A program made the translations under genes and the position numbers. 64,000 nt of DNA from Streptomyces lucensis JCM 4490 (GTDB lineage Bacteria; Actinomycetota; Actinomycetes; Streptomycetales; Streptomycetaceae): NCBI RefSeq assembly GCF_014650035.1, contig NZ_BMUE01000003.1, forward strand, positions 62,001 to 126,000, given 5' to 3'. The notes beneath the pieces were generated by a model. That model had not been told where the DNA came from. It saw nothing but the letters and a program-made list of their open reading frames with translations, and ran no database searches. Position 1 is the stretch's first letter, and the number at the start of each line of letters is the position of its first letter. Shown here in pieces: positions 18,531-28,308 of this stretch.

Positions 18531-21251
18531 GTGTTCCCTCGCCCTCCACGCGGACGCCGTTACGCCGCCGCCACCCTGACGGTGTGTCTGCTCGGCTCCC
18601 TGGCCACCGGCGCCTGGGCCGGCCCCCGGCCCCCGGCGCCGCGGCACGAGGACGTCCGGGTCACCCGGGTTCCCTCGGCCGCCGGTTCGGGCACTGCCCT
18701 GTCCGGCTACGACATCCAGTCCACGGCCAAGGTGGCCGACTCCCCGGCGGCCGTCTCCTCCCCCGGCTATCCGGCGGCCGGCTGGCATCCGGCGGGCCCG
18801 CGCTCGACGGTCCTGGCCGCGCTGCTCGCCGACGGCGTGTACGCCGACCCGTTCCACTCCACCAACCTGCGGAAGATCCCGAAGGCCGACTTCGACGTCC
18901 CCTGGTGGTACCGCTCCGACTTCACCGTCGAGGACACCGCGCTGCGCACCTATCTCGATCTCAGCGGCGTGGTCTCGGCGGCGGACGTCTACGTCAACGG
19001 CCGCCTGGTGGCGCCGGCAGCACAGGTCACCGGCGCCTACACCCACCACGAGCTGGACATCACCCCGCTGGTCGGGCCGGGCACGAACACGGTCGCCTTC
19101 CGGGTGCGGCCCAACGACCCGGACAAGGACCTCACGACGGGCTGGCTGGACTGGCTCCAGCCGCCGCCCGACCGGAACATGGGCCTCGTCCGGGACGTCC
19201 TCGTGCGCAGGGGCGGCCCGGTGGCGCTCCGCGACGCGCACGTGGTCACCGAGCTGGCCGTGCCCTCGCTAGCCACCGCCGACCTGACGGTGAAGGCCGA
19301 GGCCCGCAACGACACGGACTCGGCCGTCACGGCGGAGGTGAGCGGCAGCGTCGGCGGGACGCACTTCGGCAGGACCGTGTCGCTCGCCGCCCACGAGAAG
19401 AGGACCATCACCTTCTCCCCGGCCGACGTCCCCCGCCTGCACCTCACCTCACCCAGGGTGTGGTGGCCCGCCGGGATGGGCGGCCGGCCGCTGTACGACC
19501 TCGACCTGACCGCCACGGTCGCCGGCAGCACGTCGGACACCGCGCACGAGACCTTCGGCATCCGTGACGTGCGGGCGCCGCTGAACGCCGACGGCGACCG
19601 CCAGTACCTGGTGAACGGCCGCAAGCTGCTGATCCGGGGCGGCGGCTGGTCGCCGGACGAGTTCCTGCGCTGGGACCACACCTACACCGAGGACCGCCTG
19701 AAGTACGCCGTCGACCTCGGCCTGAACACCCTCCGGCTGGAAGGGCACCTGGAGCCGGACGAGTTCTTCGACCTGGCCGACCGCCACGGCCTGCTCACCC
19801 TGCCGGGCTGGGAGTGCTGCGACAAGTGGGAGGGCGACGTCAACCCCGGCGGGCACGGGGAGAAGTGGTCCGGCGCCGACCACACGGTCGCCAAGGCGTC
19901 CATGGCGGCCGAGGCCGCCCGGCTGCGCGGCCATCCGAGCGTGCTCTCGTTCCTGATCGGCAGCGACGCCGCACCCGACGCGACGATCGAGAAGGGCTAC
20001 CTGGAGGCCCTGAAGGCGGCCGACTGGCCCGTCCCCGTGGTCCCCGCCGCGTCCGAGGCGTCCTCGCCGCAGCTGGGCCGCTCGGGCATGAAGATGACCG
20101 GCCCCTACGACTGGGTGCCGCCCGGCTACTGGTACGCCAAGCGCGAGGGCGGCGCCACCGGCTTCAACTCCGAGACCAGCGCCGGGCCGAGCATCCCCAC
20201 CCTGGACAGCCTGCGGCGGATGATGACCCCCGCCGAACTCGAGACGCTGTGGAAGGACCCGGACGCCCGCCAGTACCACCGTTCGCCGTCCACCGTCTTC
20301 GGCACACTGAAGATCTACGACGACGCCCTCACGGGCCGCTACGGCGCCCCCGCCGGCCTCACCGACTACGTCCGCAAGGCCCAGCTGGCGCAGTACGAGA
20401 ACGTCCGCGCCCAGTTCGAGGCGTACCGGCGCAACGCGGCCGACGCCGCCCGGCCCGCCACCGGGGTGGTCCACTGGATGTTCAACAGCGGCTGGACGTC
20501 CCTGCACTGGCAGCTGACGGACCGCTACCTCGACCAGAACGGCGCCTACTTCGGCGCGAAGAAGGCGAACGAGCCGCTGCACGTCCAGTACTCCTACGAC
20601 GACCGCTCGGTCGTCGTCGTGAACGACCGGCACGAGCCCGCCGGGGGCCTCACCGCGCGGGCCACGCTGTTCGACCCCGACGGCACGCAGAGGTACGACA
20701 GGACGGTCACCGGTGTGTCGGTCGCCGGGGACGGGGCGCACGGCACACCGCTCACCCTGCCGTCCTCGGTGGGCGGACCGTCCCGGACGCATCTGCTCCG
20801 CCTGGTGCTGACGGACGCGGACGGCACCGAGGTGAGCCGGAACGTGTACTGGCTCTCCACCCGGCCCGACACCCTCGACTGGAGCCGCACCACCTGGTAC
20901 CACACGCCGACTACGGACTACGCCGATCTCACCGGGCTCGCCTCGATGGCGCGGGTGCCGGTGTCGGCGACGGCCTCGACCCAGTCGGCGGGCGGCACCT
21001 CGACGACCACGGTGACCGTGCGCAACACCGGGAGCGGGCCGGCCCCTTCGCTGCTGACGGACGTCCGCCTGGTCGACGCGCAGGGCAGGCCGGTGCTGCC
21101 CGTGCGCTGGTCGGACAACCAGGTGAGCCTGTGGCCGGGCGAGTCGGTGACGCTGACCGCCTCCTACCGCACGGCCGACCTGCACGGCTCGGCACCGCAC
21201 GTGCGGGTGTCCGGGTGGAACACGCCGGAGCGGACGGTGCCGTCGGCCTGA
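18531..21251 (+). CDS. Secreted GH2 exo-beta-D-glucosaminidase (CsxA-like)
   Basis: A 906-residue secreted glycoside hydrolase family 2 protein. It starts with a signal peptide (RPPRGRRYAAATLTVCLLGS), followed by the GH2 sugar-binding domain, an immunoglobulin-like domain and the TIM barrel. The acid/base region is FLIGSDAAPD (Asp479) and the nucleophile region GFNSETSAGPS (Glu548). The use of Asp as acid and the 69-residue spacing fit the exo-chitosanase CsxA branch, which removes glucosamine from chitosan ends. GTG 18531 has GGAG 6 nt upstream. C-terminal beta-sandwich domains are present. Chitosan oligomers are the likely substrate. Confidence 0.88.
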   Translation: MFPRPPRGRRYAAATLTVCLLGSLATGAWAGPRPPAPRHEDVRVTRVPSAAGSGTALSGYDIQSTAKVADSPAAVSSPGYPAAGWHPAGPRSTVLAALLADGVYADPFHSTNLRKIPKADFDVPWWYRSDFTVEDTALRTYLDLSGVVSAADVYVNGRLVAPAAQVTGAYTHHELDITPLVGPGTNTVAFRVRPNDPDKDLTTGWLDWLQPPPDRNMGLVRDVLVRRGGPVALRDAHVVTELAVPSLATADLTVKAEARNDTDSAVTAEVSGSVGGTHFGRTVSLAAHEKRTITFSPADVPRLHLTSPRVWWPAGMGGRPLYDLDLTATVAGSTSDTAHETFGIRDVRAPLNADGDRQYLVNGRKLLIRGGGWSPDEFLRWDHTYTEDRLKYAVDLGLNTLRLEGHLEPDEFFDLADRHGLLTLPGWECCDKWEGDVNPGGHGEKWSGADHTVAKASMAAEAARLRGHPSVLSFLIGSDAAPDATIEKGYLEALKAADWPVPVVPAASEASSPQLGRSGMKMTGPYDWVPPGYWYAKREGGATGFNSETSAGPSIPTLDSLRRMMTPAELETLWKDPDARQYHRSPSTVFGTLKIYDDALTGRYGAPAGLTDYVRKAQLAQYENVRAQFEAYRRNAADAARPATGVVHWMFNSGWTSLHWQLTDRYLDQNGAYFGAKKANEPLHVQYSYDDRSVVVVNDRHEPAGGLTARATLFDPDGTQRYDRTVTGVSVAGDGAHGTPLTLPSSVGGPSRTHLLRLVLTDADGTEVSRNVYWLSTRPDTLDWSRTTWYHTPTTDYADLTGLASMARVPVSATASTQSAGGTSTTTVTVRNTGSGPAPSLLTDVRLVDAQGRPVLPVRWSDNQVSLWPGESVTLTASYRTADLHGSAPHVRVSGWNTPERTVPSA

Positions 21252-21285
21252 CGCGGAGTGGGCCCGGGAGCCCGCCCCGCGTGGT

Positions 21286-22731
21286 TCAGCCGACGTCGAG
21301 CGCGGTGTCGTCGACGACGAACGACGTCTGGAGCGTGGAGCCCTCGGTGCCGGTGAACCTGACCGTGACGGTCTGTCCCGCGTAGCCCGCGAGGCTGAAG
21401 CTGCGCCGGGTGTAGCCGCTCGCCGCGTTGAGGTTCGAGTAGGTGGCGAGGGTCGACAGCACCGTGCCGCTGCCGTTGACGACCTGCGCCTTGAGGGTGT
21501 CGTAGGCCGTCGAGGTGGTGGTCTCGGCGGTGTCGACGTGGAGGTAGAAGCTGAAGGCGGCGTTCGCGCACCCGGCCGGGATGGCGACCGTCTGCGCGAG
21601 GGTGTCGCTGTGCGCCGAGCCGTAGCCGTTCAGCCAGGCCTTGTAGGAGCCGGTGCGGGCGGCCTCGCCGGTGTCGTCGGTGACGACGCCGCTGGAAGCG
21701 GTCCAGGAGGTGGCGCCGGACTCGAAGCCGGGGTTGGCCAGCACCTGGCCGGCGGTGCAGGTGCCGGTGCCGCCTCCGGTGCCGCCGGTGCCCGCGCCGG
21801 CGAGCCACGCGGTGGCGTTCAGGGCGAGGGGCGCGTTGGTCGCGCTGGAGTCGTTCCAGCCGTCGTAGAGGGTGTTGCCGGACTGGCCGGTGCCGTCGTC
21901 GACCGGGGAGCTGTCGCCCCAGAAGGCGACCCGGCCGCTGCCGAAGGTGCTGGTGGCGAAGAACGCGCCGGTGTCGCCCGAGTAACCGGTGCGGTAGAGC
22001 AGGCCCTTGACGGCGGGGTTGTCGGCGGGCTTGAGCGTGGCGGTGGTGCCGCTGGCGATGAGGCTCTTGGTGACGGTGCCGAACGCGCCGTGCAGGACCG
22101 GGTCGGAGCTGTCGCCGATCGCGGCCGGGTGGTCGGAGCCGATGCTCAGCGAGTCGATGGAGAAGCCGAACGGGTCGGTGGAGTCGACGCTGTTGTTCGT
22201 CATCAGGTCGTTGAAGATCTCGACCGCGTCCTGGCCGTCGTTGTTGCGGTCGGCGCCGGTATGGTCGGAGATCATGAACAGGCCGCCGCCGTTCTTCACG
22301 AAGTTCATGATCGCCGTCTTCTCTGCGGCCGTGAACAGCGTGTTCGGCTCCGGCAGGACCAGCGTGTCGAAGTTCGACAGGTCGGTCGCGGACGAGCCGC
22401 CGTAGCTCAGGGCGCCGCCCGACGGGAGCGTCTTCAGGCTGTAGCCGCCGGCCTTCTGCAGCGCGACGCCCCAGGAGGACAGGGCGCCGGTCCAGTCCGT
22501 CTCGGCGGACGGGGTGGAGTCCTGGCCGAGCGGGTCGGGCTGGCTGGTGGAGATGATCCAGTCGGCGTTGCCGGCCGTCTCGGCGTGGGCGTTGTCGAAG
22601 AGGACGCGGTGCGTGGTCGCCGCGCGGGCGGGGGTGCCGGCGCCGACCTGGAGGGCGGCTCCGGTCAGGAGCAGGCCGAATCCGGCCAGGGCGGTGGTGA
22701 GCGTGCGGCGGCGTCTGCTGGTCCGGGTCAT
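21286..22731 (-). CDS. Secreted protein with GATase-like (DUF4350/GIFT-type) domain and C-terminal jelly-roll
   Basis: A 481-residue exported protein. The signal peptide follows [20 protein letters not shown]. Residues 35-310 form a Rossmann-like domain with [35 protein letters not shown] and [19 protein letters not shown], a pattern of class-I glutamine-amidotransferase-like domains that have no catalytic Cys. After a Gly/Thr linker, residues 330-481 look like a carbohydrate-binding-type beta-sandwich (LANPGFESG to [12 protein letters not shown]). A GGAGG site lies 8 nt before ATG 22731. The role is unknown; binding of cell-wall or extracellular glycan is inference. Confidence 0.75.
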   Translation of the reverse strand: MTRTSRRRRTLTTALAGFGLLLTGAALQVGAGTPARAATTHRVLFDNAHAETAGNADWIISTSQPDPLGQDSTPSAETDWTGALSSWGVALQKAGGYSLKTLPSGGALSYGGSSATDLSNFDTLVLPEPNTLFTAAEKTAIMNFVKNGGGLFMISDHTGADRNNDGQDAVEIFNDLMTNNSVDSTDPFGFSIDSLSIGSDHPAAIGDSSDPVLHGAFGTVTKSLIASGTTATLKPADNPAVKGLLYRTGYSGDTGAFFATSTFGSGRVAFWGDSSPVDDGTGQSGNTLYDGWNDSSATNAPLALNATAWLAGAGTGGTGGGTGTCTAGQVLANPGFESGATSWTASSGVVTDDTGEAARTGSYKAWLNGYGSAHSDTLAQTVAIPAGCANAAFSFYLHVDTAETTTSTAYDTLKAQVVNGSGTVLSTLATYSNLNAASGYTRRSFSLAGYAGQTVTVRFTGTEGSTLQTSFVVDDTALDVG

Positions 22732-22900
22732 CCGGCGAACCTCCATGAGGGGTGGGGAGAGGCGGTGGGGGCGCCAGGTCTGCGCGCGTAGAGCCGGGTC
22801 GAGATTTCTACACGCGTCGACTTGTTGAAAGGTACATGGCATGAAGGCCCGGTGAACAGGGAGCTCCGCGACAACCGGAGTATTCCCCTCCTCCTGCGCG

Positions 22901-23680
22901 TCAGTCCCCGTGGAGGTACGGCGTGGTGGTGGTCAGCGCGTGGAAACCGAGGCGCTCGAGGATCGGGCGGCTCATGGCGGAGGCGTCCACCTGGAGGTAG
23001 CGGTACCCGCGGGCGGCGGCGACACGGGCACGGTGGGCGACCAGGGCGCGGTAGACGCCCCGGCCGCGCCATGCCCCGGCGGTGCCGCCGCCCCACAGGC
23101 CGGCGAATCGGGTGCCCGGCACCAGTTCCATCCGGGCGGCGCCGACCGGTTCGTCACCCGCGAGCGCGACCACGGCGACGAGTGAGCCGGGGTCGGCGGC
23201 GAGACGGGCGAGCAGCCGGTGCCGCAGGCGGCTGCCGCCGGTGCCGAAGGCCTTCTCGTGCGCGGCCACCACCAGCTCGACGCCGGCCGGGTCGGTGGCG
23301 CGCACGAGCCTCATGCCCGCGGGCGGCTCGGCGTCCAGGTGGCCGAGCCGGGCCGCTTCGCCGACCATCAGCGTCTCCTCGGGCTCGGCCCGCAGCCCCG
23401 CCGCGACGAGACGGGCGCCGAGGTCCGCGGGCCGGTCGTGACCGTGGAGCTTCCACTCGAAGGCGCGGCCGAGGCCGGTGAAGTACGTGATCTGCTCGTG
23501 GATCGCCCGGTCGGCGTCCGCCGCGTCCAGGCCGGACCACAGGACGCCGTTCCAGCCCCGCGCGTCCGAGACCTGCCGCACCACCCGGCCGGCCCGCTCG
23601 ACCCGGGCACCGGGGCCGTCGGGCCGCGCGCCCTCGCGCATGTCCCGGTCGTACAGGGCGAGCACCGCGGCGTGATCCAT
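22901..23680 (-). CDS. GNAT-family N-acetyltransferase
   Basis: A 259-residue protein with a non-catalytic N-terminal half and a C-terminal GNAT fold. The acetyl-CoA-binding motif appears as [20 protein letters not shown], and the ending [20 protein letters not shown] is typical of motif B. ATG 23680 fits the protein start; a longer frame begins at 23755 without a ribosome site. Substrate unknown. It follows a second GNAT gene on the same strand after 94 bp. Confidence 0.83.
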   Translation of the reverse strand: MDHAAVLALYDRDMREGARPDGPGARVERAGRVVRQVSDARGWNGVLWSGLDAADADRAIHEQITYFTGLGRAFEWKLHGHDRPADLGARLVAAGLRAEPEETLMVGEAARLGHLDAEPPAGMRLVRATDPAGVELVVAAHEKAFGTGGSRLRHRLLARLAADPGSLVAVVALAGDEPVGAARMELVPGTRFAGLWGGGTAGAWRGRGVYRALVAHRARVAAARGYRYLQVDASAMSRPILERLGFHALTTTTPYLHGD

Positions 23681-23774
23681 TCGCCCACTGAACACGCCCC
23701 GCCGGCCCCACGGCAACGGAATTGCGGGTCCCGGACCGCGCCTCGGGCCGGACACGGCGGACGGAGGCCGGTGG

Positions 23775-24629
23775 TCAGCCCAGTTCGAGTGTGGTGACGC
23801 CGAAGACGTGGTCCTGGGCGTGGTCGCGCACCGGTCCCGTGTACATGCGGGCCGTCTCGAAGGAAGGGGTCAGGCCCGCCTCTTCGGCGAGCGCGACGCC
23901 TGCCGTGTTGAACTCGGGCACGTCGATGGCGACCTCGCGTCCGGCGGCCTCGGCGACGAGGGCGGTGAACAGGGCCCGGGCGTCCTCGGCGGAGTCCGCG
24001 AAGAGGGGCCCGATGCGCAGGGTGTCGTGACCGGGGCGGATCACGCCGTAGCCGGTGAGCCGCGCGCCGTCGTGGCGGACGACGGCGCGGTGGCCGGGGC
24101 CGGTGAGCCACTCGGCGAGGAAGCGCGGGCGGTCGGCCGGGTGGCAGGCGCTGTCGTAGGCCGTGATCGCGGCCAGGTCGGCGGGGCCGGCGGGCCGCAC
24201 TCCGCCGGTCGCCTCCCGCTCCGGCGCGACGCCGGTGAACCGGATCGTGCGGTGGGCGAGCGCGAAGCCGGACTGGCGGTAGTTGTCCTGCTGGGCGACC
24301 ACGCCGTCCAGGCCGACGGTGCGGTCGCCGGCGTGCGCGAGGGCGGTCTTCCAGGTGGTGAGGCCATGGCCCTGGCCGCGCAGGTCGGGGCGGACGAGGT
24401 AGCAGCCGAGGAAGGCGTAGTCGGGACCGTGGTTGACGACCGAGATGGCCGACACCGGCTCCCCTTCGATCCGGCCGAGGAAGAAGCCGTCGGGGTCCTG
24501 GGCGAAGAACGCGGGTCCGTCGGACCGCCCGGGATTCCACCCCTCGGCCGCGGCCCACCCGCTGATCACCGGCCAGTCGGCGAGGGTGGCCTGCGTGACG
24601 ACGAGGTCGAGGGGGGCCGAAGAGGTCAT
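23775..24629 (-). CDS. GNAT-family N-acetyltransferase with second acyltransferase-like domain (YitH-like)
   Basis: A 284-residue protein. Residues 10-135 are a GNAT domain whose acetyl-CoA loop reads GCYLVRPDLRGQGHGLTTW. Residues 150-275 form a second, degenerate acetyltransferase-like domain (RPRFLAEWLTGPGHRAVVRH, FTALVAEAAGREVAIDVPEF). This two-domain layout is that of the YitH/HolE acetyltransferase group. Substrate unknown. It lies between the chaplin gene and another GNAT gene on the same strand but a terminator separates it from the chaplin. Confidence 0.84.
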   Translation of the reverse strand: MTSSAPLDLVVTQATLADWPVISGWAAAEGWNPGRSDGPAFFAQDPDGFFLGRIEGEPVSAISVVNHGPDYAFLGCYLVRPDLRGQGHGLTTWKTALAHAGDRTVGLDGVVAQQDNYRQSGFALAHRTIRFTGVAPEREATGGVRPAGPADLAAITAYDSACHPADRPRFLAEWLTGPGHRAVVRHDGARLTGYGVIRPGHDTLRIGPLFADSAEDARALFTALVAEAAGREVAIDVPEFNTAGVALAEEAGLTPSFETARMYTGPVRDHAQDHVFGVTTLELG

Positions 24630-24756
24630 CGGTGCGCTCCGGATCGGTCGGGGGCGGACTGCCGCACAGCATCCTCGCCGATCGACACAGGCCGCACCAC
24701 GGGGAGATCAGCCGTATCCGCGCCCTCGCCATGCGGTGTCCGGCAGGCACCAGGGA

Positions 24757-24784
24757 GCCCCACCGGGCCGACGTCCGGTGGGGC
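24757..24784 (-). terminator. Terminator hairpin after the chaplin gene
   Basis: GCCCCACCGG and CCGGTGGGGC form a perfect 10-bp stem with an 8-base loop, starting 19 bp past the chaplin stop. It would end the chaplin transcript before the GNAT gene. Confidence 0.7.
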
Positions 24785-24802
24785 CTCGCGGGTGCCGGGT
24801 CG

Positions 24803-25486
24803 TCAGTGGGTGCGGCCCGGCCGGAAGCGGCGGTACAGGATCGTGCCCGTGAGGAGGAACGCGACGCTGCCGGCGATGGCGGGAGCCGTCAGGTCCGCTC
24901 CGGTGTGGGCCAGCGAGGCCACCGTGTGCTGCGGGGCGGGGTGGCGCGGGCCCGGGTGGGTCGCGGCGGGCGGCTGCGCCTTCGGGACGGTGGTGCGGGG
25001 GGTGCTGACGGTGGTGGGGGCGCTGGGGCCGTTGACCGACTTGTTGCCCACGGCCGGGTTGCCGATACCGACCACGTTCACGCTGTTGCCGCTGACGTTC
25101 ACCGGCACGTGGACGGGGAGCTGGATGTCGTTCCCGGAGAGCACTCCGGGCGAGTCCTGCGCGCCGCCGTGGGCCGACGCCCCGCCGGAGGAGGCCGATC
25201 CCGCCTTCCCGCCGCCCTCCTCCTTACCGCCGCCGGTGTTGGCGCAGGTGTTGCCCACGGCCGGGTTGAGCAGCCCCACGACGTCCACGGTGTTGCCGCA
25301 CACGTTCACCGGCACGTGCACCGGGAGCTGGATGTTGTTGCCGGAGAGGACTCCGGGCGAGCCGATCGCGGAGCCGTCGGCCGCGGCACCGTCTGCCGCG
25401 AATGCGGCGGACACCGGCAGCGTCATGACCATCGCGCCGGACGCGGCGGCGACGGCGATCACACTGTTTCGGGTGGCCCGTCTCAT
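24803..25486 (-). CDS. Long chaplin with sortase signal (ChpA/B/C type)
   Basis: A 227-residue long chaplin. Residues 1-31 are a signal peptide. Chaplin domain 1 (about 43-85) has SPGVLSGNNIQLPVHVPVN and Cys63 and Cys81. Domain 2 (about 112-153) repeats the pattern but has Ser132 in place of the first Cys and no second Cys. A Pro/Thr linker is followed by the LAxTG sortase motif LAHTG (192-196), a transmembrane helix and an RRFRPGR tail. Long chaplins are anchored to the wall by class E sortase and nucleate the amyloid coat that lets aerial hyphae rise. A SigBldN-like promoter precedes it. Confidence 0.95.
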   Translation of the reverse strand: MRRATRNSVIAVAAASGAMVMTLPVSAAFAADGAAADGSAIGSPGVLSGNNIQLPVHVPVNVCGNTVDVVGLLNPAVGNTCANTGGGKEEGGGKAGSASSGGASAHGGAQDSPGVLSGNDIQLPVHVPVNVSGNSVNVVGIGNPAVGNKSVNGPSAPTTVSTPRTTVPKAQPPAATHPGPRHPAPQHTVASLAHTGADLTAPAIAGSVAFLLTGTILYRRFRPGRTH

Positions 25487-25535
25487 AGGTTTCCTGCCTT
25501 CCAGACATCGTCGCGGGCGCTCACCCGCACCTCTT

Positions 25536-25563
25536 CAAACGCGTGCGCGCCGTCCGGGTTATG
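25536..25563 (-). promoter_or_regulatory. SigBldN-like promoter of the chaplin gene
   Basis: On the minus strand CATAAC (25558-25563) and CGTTTG (25536-25541) are separated by exactly 16 bp. The SigBldN consensus is CGTAAC-16-CGTTGA, so five of six and four of six bases match. The predicted leader is about 45 nt. Chaplin genes are known SigBldN targets, which supports the call. Confidence 0.6.
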
Positions 25564-25749
25564 GCTTATCGGTCTTTCACCCCATCGAGTGGCGGGTCAT
25601 CGAACCGGGGGCCGAAGCCCTCGCGGTGATCGGCGCCGGGCGCGGGGCGGGACGCCGGACGCCGGTCCGGAGGCGGCGCGTCCGGGGCCCGCTTATGGTG
25701 ATCCAGGGCCCCCTCTCCGGTCCGTGGCGGGCGCCCCGGGAGGCCATCG

Positions 25750-27357
25750 ATGCTGACCATGCTGTGCACACGGCCCGCCGTGCGGCGCTGCGCGGGCGCC
25801 TCGGCACTCGCGCTGGCCCTGCTCGGAGCCGGGCTGCCGGCGGCCGCGGCGGACGGGCCGCGGCCCGACCTGACGCGGTTCTACCGGCAGAAGGTGTCGT
25901 GGGCCGCCTGCGAGGGCCCGGACATGCCCAAGGACCTCCAGTGCGCGAAGGTCACCGTGCCGCTCGACTACGCCCGCCCGCACGCGGACACGCTGGACGT
26001 GGCGCTGGCCCGCTACCGCGCCACCGGCAGGTCGCGCGGCTCGGTGCTGCTGAACTTCGGCGGCCCCGGCGGCCCGGGCGTCAGGGAGCTCGCCGCCGAC
26101 GGGCGGCAGTTCATGGACCTGACCAACGGCTACGACGTGGTCACCTTCGATCCGCGCGGCGTCGGCCGCTCCTCTCCCGTCAGCTGCGGCGAGGGTGGCG
26201 AAGAGGCCGCCGTGACCAACGAGAACGCCGACCTCGCCCGGCCCCAGGCGCTGCTCAGCCGGCTGCGGCGGGCCGCCGACGAGTGCGCCCGGCACTCCGG
26301 CCGGGTGCTGCCCCACATCGGCACCGTGAACGCCTCCCGCGACCTCGACGTCATCCGCCAGGCGCTCGGCGACAAGAAGCTGAACTACCTCGGCTTCTCC
26401 TACGGCACACGGCTCGGTGCGGTGTACGCGGCGCAGTTCCCGGACAAGGTGGGCCGGATGGCCCTCGACGGGGTGGACACCCTGACCGAGCCGCTGGCCG
26501 AACAGGGAGTCGCGGGCGCCGCGGGGCAGCAGACCGCACTGGACGACTTCCTGGACTGGTGTGCGACGGACAGGGCCTGTCCGTTCGGCACCGACCGGCG
26601 GGCGGCCGGGGACGCGGTCGTCCGGCTCGTACGCTCACTCGACGATAACCCGGTGCCGACGGACTTCGGCGGCACGTTCTCCGGCCAGGACCTGGTGGGC
26701 GCCATCGGGCAGGGCCTCTACAGCAGGGACCTGTGGCCCTCGCTGGAGCGCGCGCTGGCCTCGCTGGTCGAGGACGGCGACGCCCGGGGCGTGCTGAACT
26801 TCTCCGCGTCCGGCGTCGGGCTGCCCCGCGGACAGCACGGCAAGGACAACGGGCACGCCGGGCTCGTCGACGCCGACGAGGTCCCGCCGGACAACCTGCC
26901 GGCCGCTCTCATGGCGATCAACTGCGCCGACGACCCGGACCGGCCCACCGGCGACCGCATCGCCAAGGACATCGAAGGGCTGCGGGACGTGTACGAGCAG
27001 GCCTCACCGGTGTTCGGCCGCTACCGGCTCACGCAGCTGCTGATGTGCTACGGCCGCCCCAGGGGCACCGACTTCATCCGCGACCGGGTCAAGGATCTCG
27101 ACACCGCCAGGATGCTGCTCGTCGGCACGCGCGGGGACCCTGCCACGCCGTACTGGTGGACCGTGGAGACGGCCCGGCGGCTCGGCCCGTCGGCCGTGGT
27201 CCTCGACAACAAGGGCGACGGCCACACCGGCTACTCCTCCTCCACCTGCGTGCACCGCAAGGTCAACGACTTCCTGCTCTACGGCTCCCTGCCCCCCAGC
27301 GGCAGTTCCTGCCCGGCGGACGGACACGGCCCGCTCGGCGCCCGCACCGCCGGCTGA
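25750..27357 (+). CDS. Secreted alpha/beta hydrolase with TAP-like C-terminal domain (tripeptidyl aminopeptidase family)
   Basis: A 535-residue exported serine peptidase of the Streptomyces tripeptidyl aminopeptidase (Tap/SlpD/SlpE) family. A signal peptide (MLTMLCTRPAVRRCAGASAL and a hydrophobic core) precedes the hydrolase fold. The oxyanion loop is LNFGGPGGPG, the nucleophile elbow GFSYGTRLG (Ser217), and the C-terminal TAP domain carries the acid in TRGDPATPYWW and the His in NKGDGHTGYSSS. It removes peptides from N-termini of extracellular proteins. GGGAGG lies 7 nt before ATG 25750. No lipobox Cys is seen at the signal-peptide end, so release rather than lipid anchoring is likely. Confidence 0.9.
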   Translation: MLTMLCTRPAVRRCAGASALALALLGAGLPAAAADGPRPDLTRFYRQKVSWAACEGPDMPKDLQCAKVTVPLDYARPHADTLDVALARYRATGRSRGSVLLNFGGPGGPGVRELAADGRQFMDLTNGYDVVTFDPRGVGRSSPVSCGEGGEEAAVTNENADLARPQALLSRLRRAADECARHSGRVLPHIGTVNASRDLDVIRQALGDKKLNYLGFSYGTRLGAVYAAQFPDKVGRMALDGVDTLTEPLAEQGVAGAAGQQTALDDFLDWCATDRACPFGTDRRAAGDAVVRLVRSLDDNPVPTDFGGTFSGQDLVGAIGQGLYSRDLWPSLERALASLVEDGDARGVLNFSASGVGLPRGQHGKDNGHAGLVDADEVPPDNLPAALMAINCADDPDRPTGDRIAKDIEGLRDVYEQASPVFGRYRLTQLLMCYGRPRGTDFIRDRVKDLDTARMLLVGTRGDPATPYWWTVETARRLGPSAVVLDNKGDGHTGYSSSTCVHRKVNDFLLYGSLPPSGSSCPADGHGPLGARTAG

Positions 27358-27446
27358 GCGGCGCACCGCGCCGGCCGGGGCGCGCAAGGGGCCGGCAGGT
27401 GGCGGGAACGGCGCGACCGGGTACCAGGTCCTCATCCGGGACGACC

Positions 27447-27490
27447 GGCCGGCCGCACCCGCCCGTCACACCGGGCGGATGCGGCCGGCC
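27447..27490 (+). terminator. Long hairpin between TAP peptidase and DUF4232 genes
   Basis: An 18-bp stem with a single mismatch and an 8-base loop (GTCACACC) begins 90 bp past the peptidase stop. It ends 37 bp before the next start. It could end the peptidase transcript or attenuate readthrough into the downstream gene. Confidence 0.6.
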
Positions 27491-27527
27491 ACCGTTTCCC
27501 GCGCCGACCGCGACAAGGAGGACCACC

Positions 27528-28052
27528 ATGCGCATCCGCGCCGCCATCGCCGTGCCCGCCGTCTCGGCCGCCGCCGCGGCCCTGCTGCTGTCCGCGCCCC
27601 AGGGCCAGGCCGCCCCGGGCCGCGCCCAGCCCGCGCGCTGCGCCGAGCAGGCGCTGACGGTACGGGCGAAGGCCGCGGCCGCCGACCGGACCGTGGTGCG
27701 GGTGAGCGTCACCAACCGGGGCGCGCGGGCCTGCGTCGTCGACCGCGTGCCCACGGTGACGTTCGGCGACCTCGACGGGGCGGCGCTGCCGGTGCCGCGG
27801 GGCGGCACCGGCACCTACCGGCTCGCGGCGGGGGGCACGGCCCACGCGGACGTGCGGACCATCGGCGACCCGGCGGACCCCGAGGCCCGCCGGGTGGACG
27901 CGCTCACCGTGGCCGCGTCGGCGGCGCACTGGGGCCGCTCCTTCACCGCCGCACGGCTGGGCGCCGGCGGCCACGTCCCGGTGTGGGAGCCGGTGACGAC
28001 GTGGTGGCACCGCACGGCGGCGGCCGCGGACCGGGCCATCGGACTCGGCTGA
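27528..28052 (+). CDS. Secreted DUF4232-like protein
   Basis: A 174-residue exported protein. The signal peptide (MRIRAAIAVPAVSAAAAALL) is followed by a beta-sandwich with CAEQALTVRAKAAAAD, VVRVSVTNRGARACVVDRVP and LAAGGTAHADVRTIGD. The two Cys residues (CAEQ, ACVV) fit the disulfide of DUF4232 proteins. The C-terminal region departs from that family (VWEPVTTWWHRTAAAADRA). Function unknown. AAGGAGG lies 6 nt before ATG 27528, giving a strong start. Confidence 0.75.
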   Translation: MRIRAAIAVPAVSAAAAALLLSAPQGQAAPGRAQPARCAEQALTVRAKAAAADRTVVRVSVTNRGARACVVDRVPTVTFGDLDGAALPVPRGGTGTYRLAAGGTAHADVRTIGDPADPEARRVDALTVAASAAHWGRSFTAARLGAGGHVPVWEPVTTWWHRTAAAADRAIGLG

Positions 28053-28308
28053 GGCCGCCCGGAGCCCGCCCGGGCAGGGCGACGGGCCGAGGGCGCGCGT
28101 AGCGCCGTGCCGAGCCCCGCCGCGGCGGGCGTGCCGCACGTCCGCGGGGACCGGCGGCCGCCACCCGAACGGCCCACGGGACGCCGTCGTTCCGGCCTGC
28201 GCCCGCCCCGCGCCCGGCTCGCGCGCCGTCCCGGCTCGGCCCGCCCGCACCGGGGCGGCGCCGCCAAGGACCGGCCACGTGCGGGCGGTTCACCGGATGC
28301 CGGGCGGT

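Noticed and set aside
23808..26648. A plus-strand open frame of 946 codons over the GNAT, chaplin and peptidase genes
   Set aside because: Its composition is low-complexity and it overlaps genes with clear motifs in other frames.
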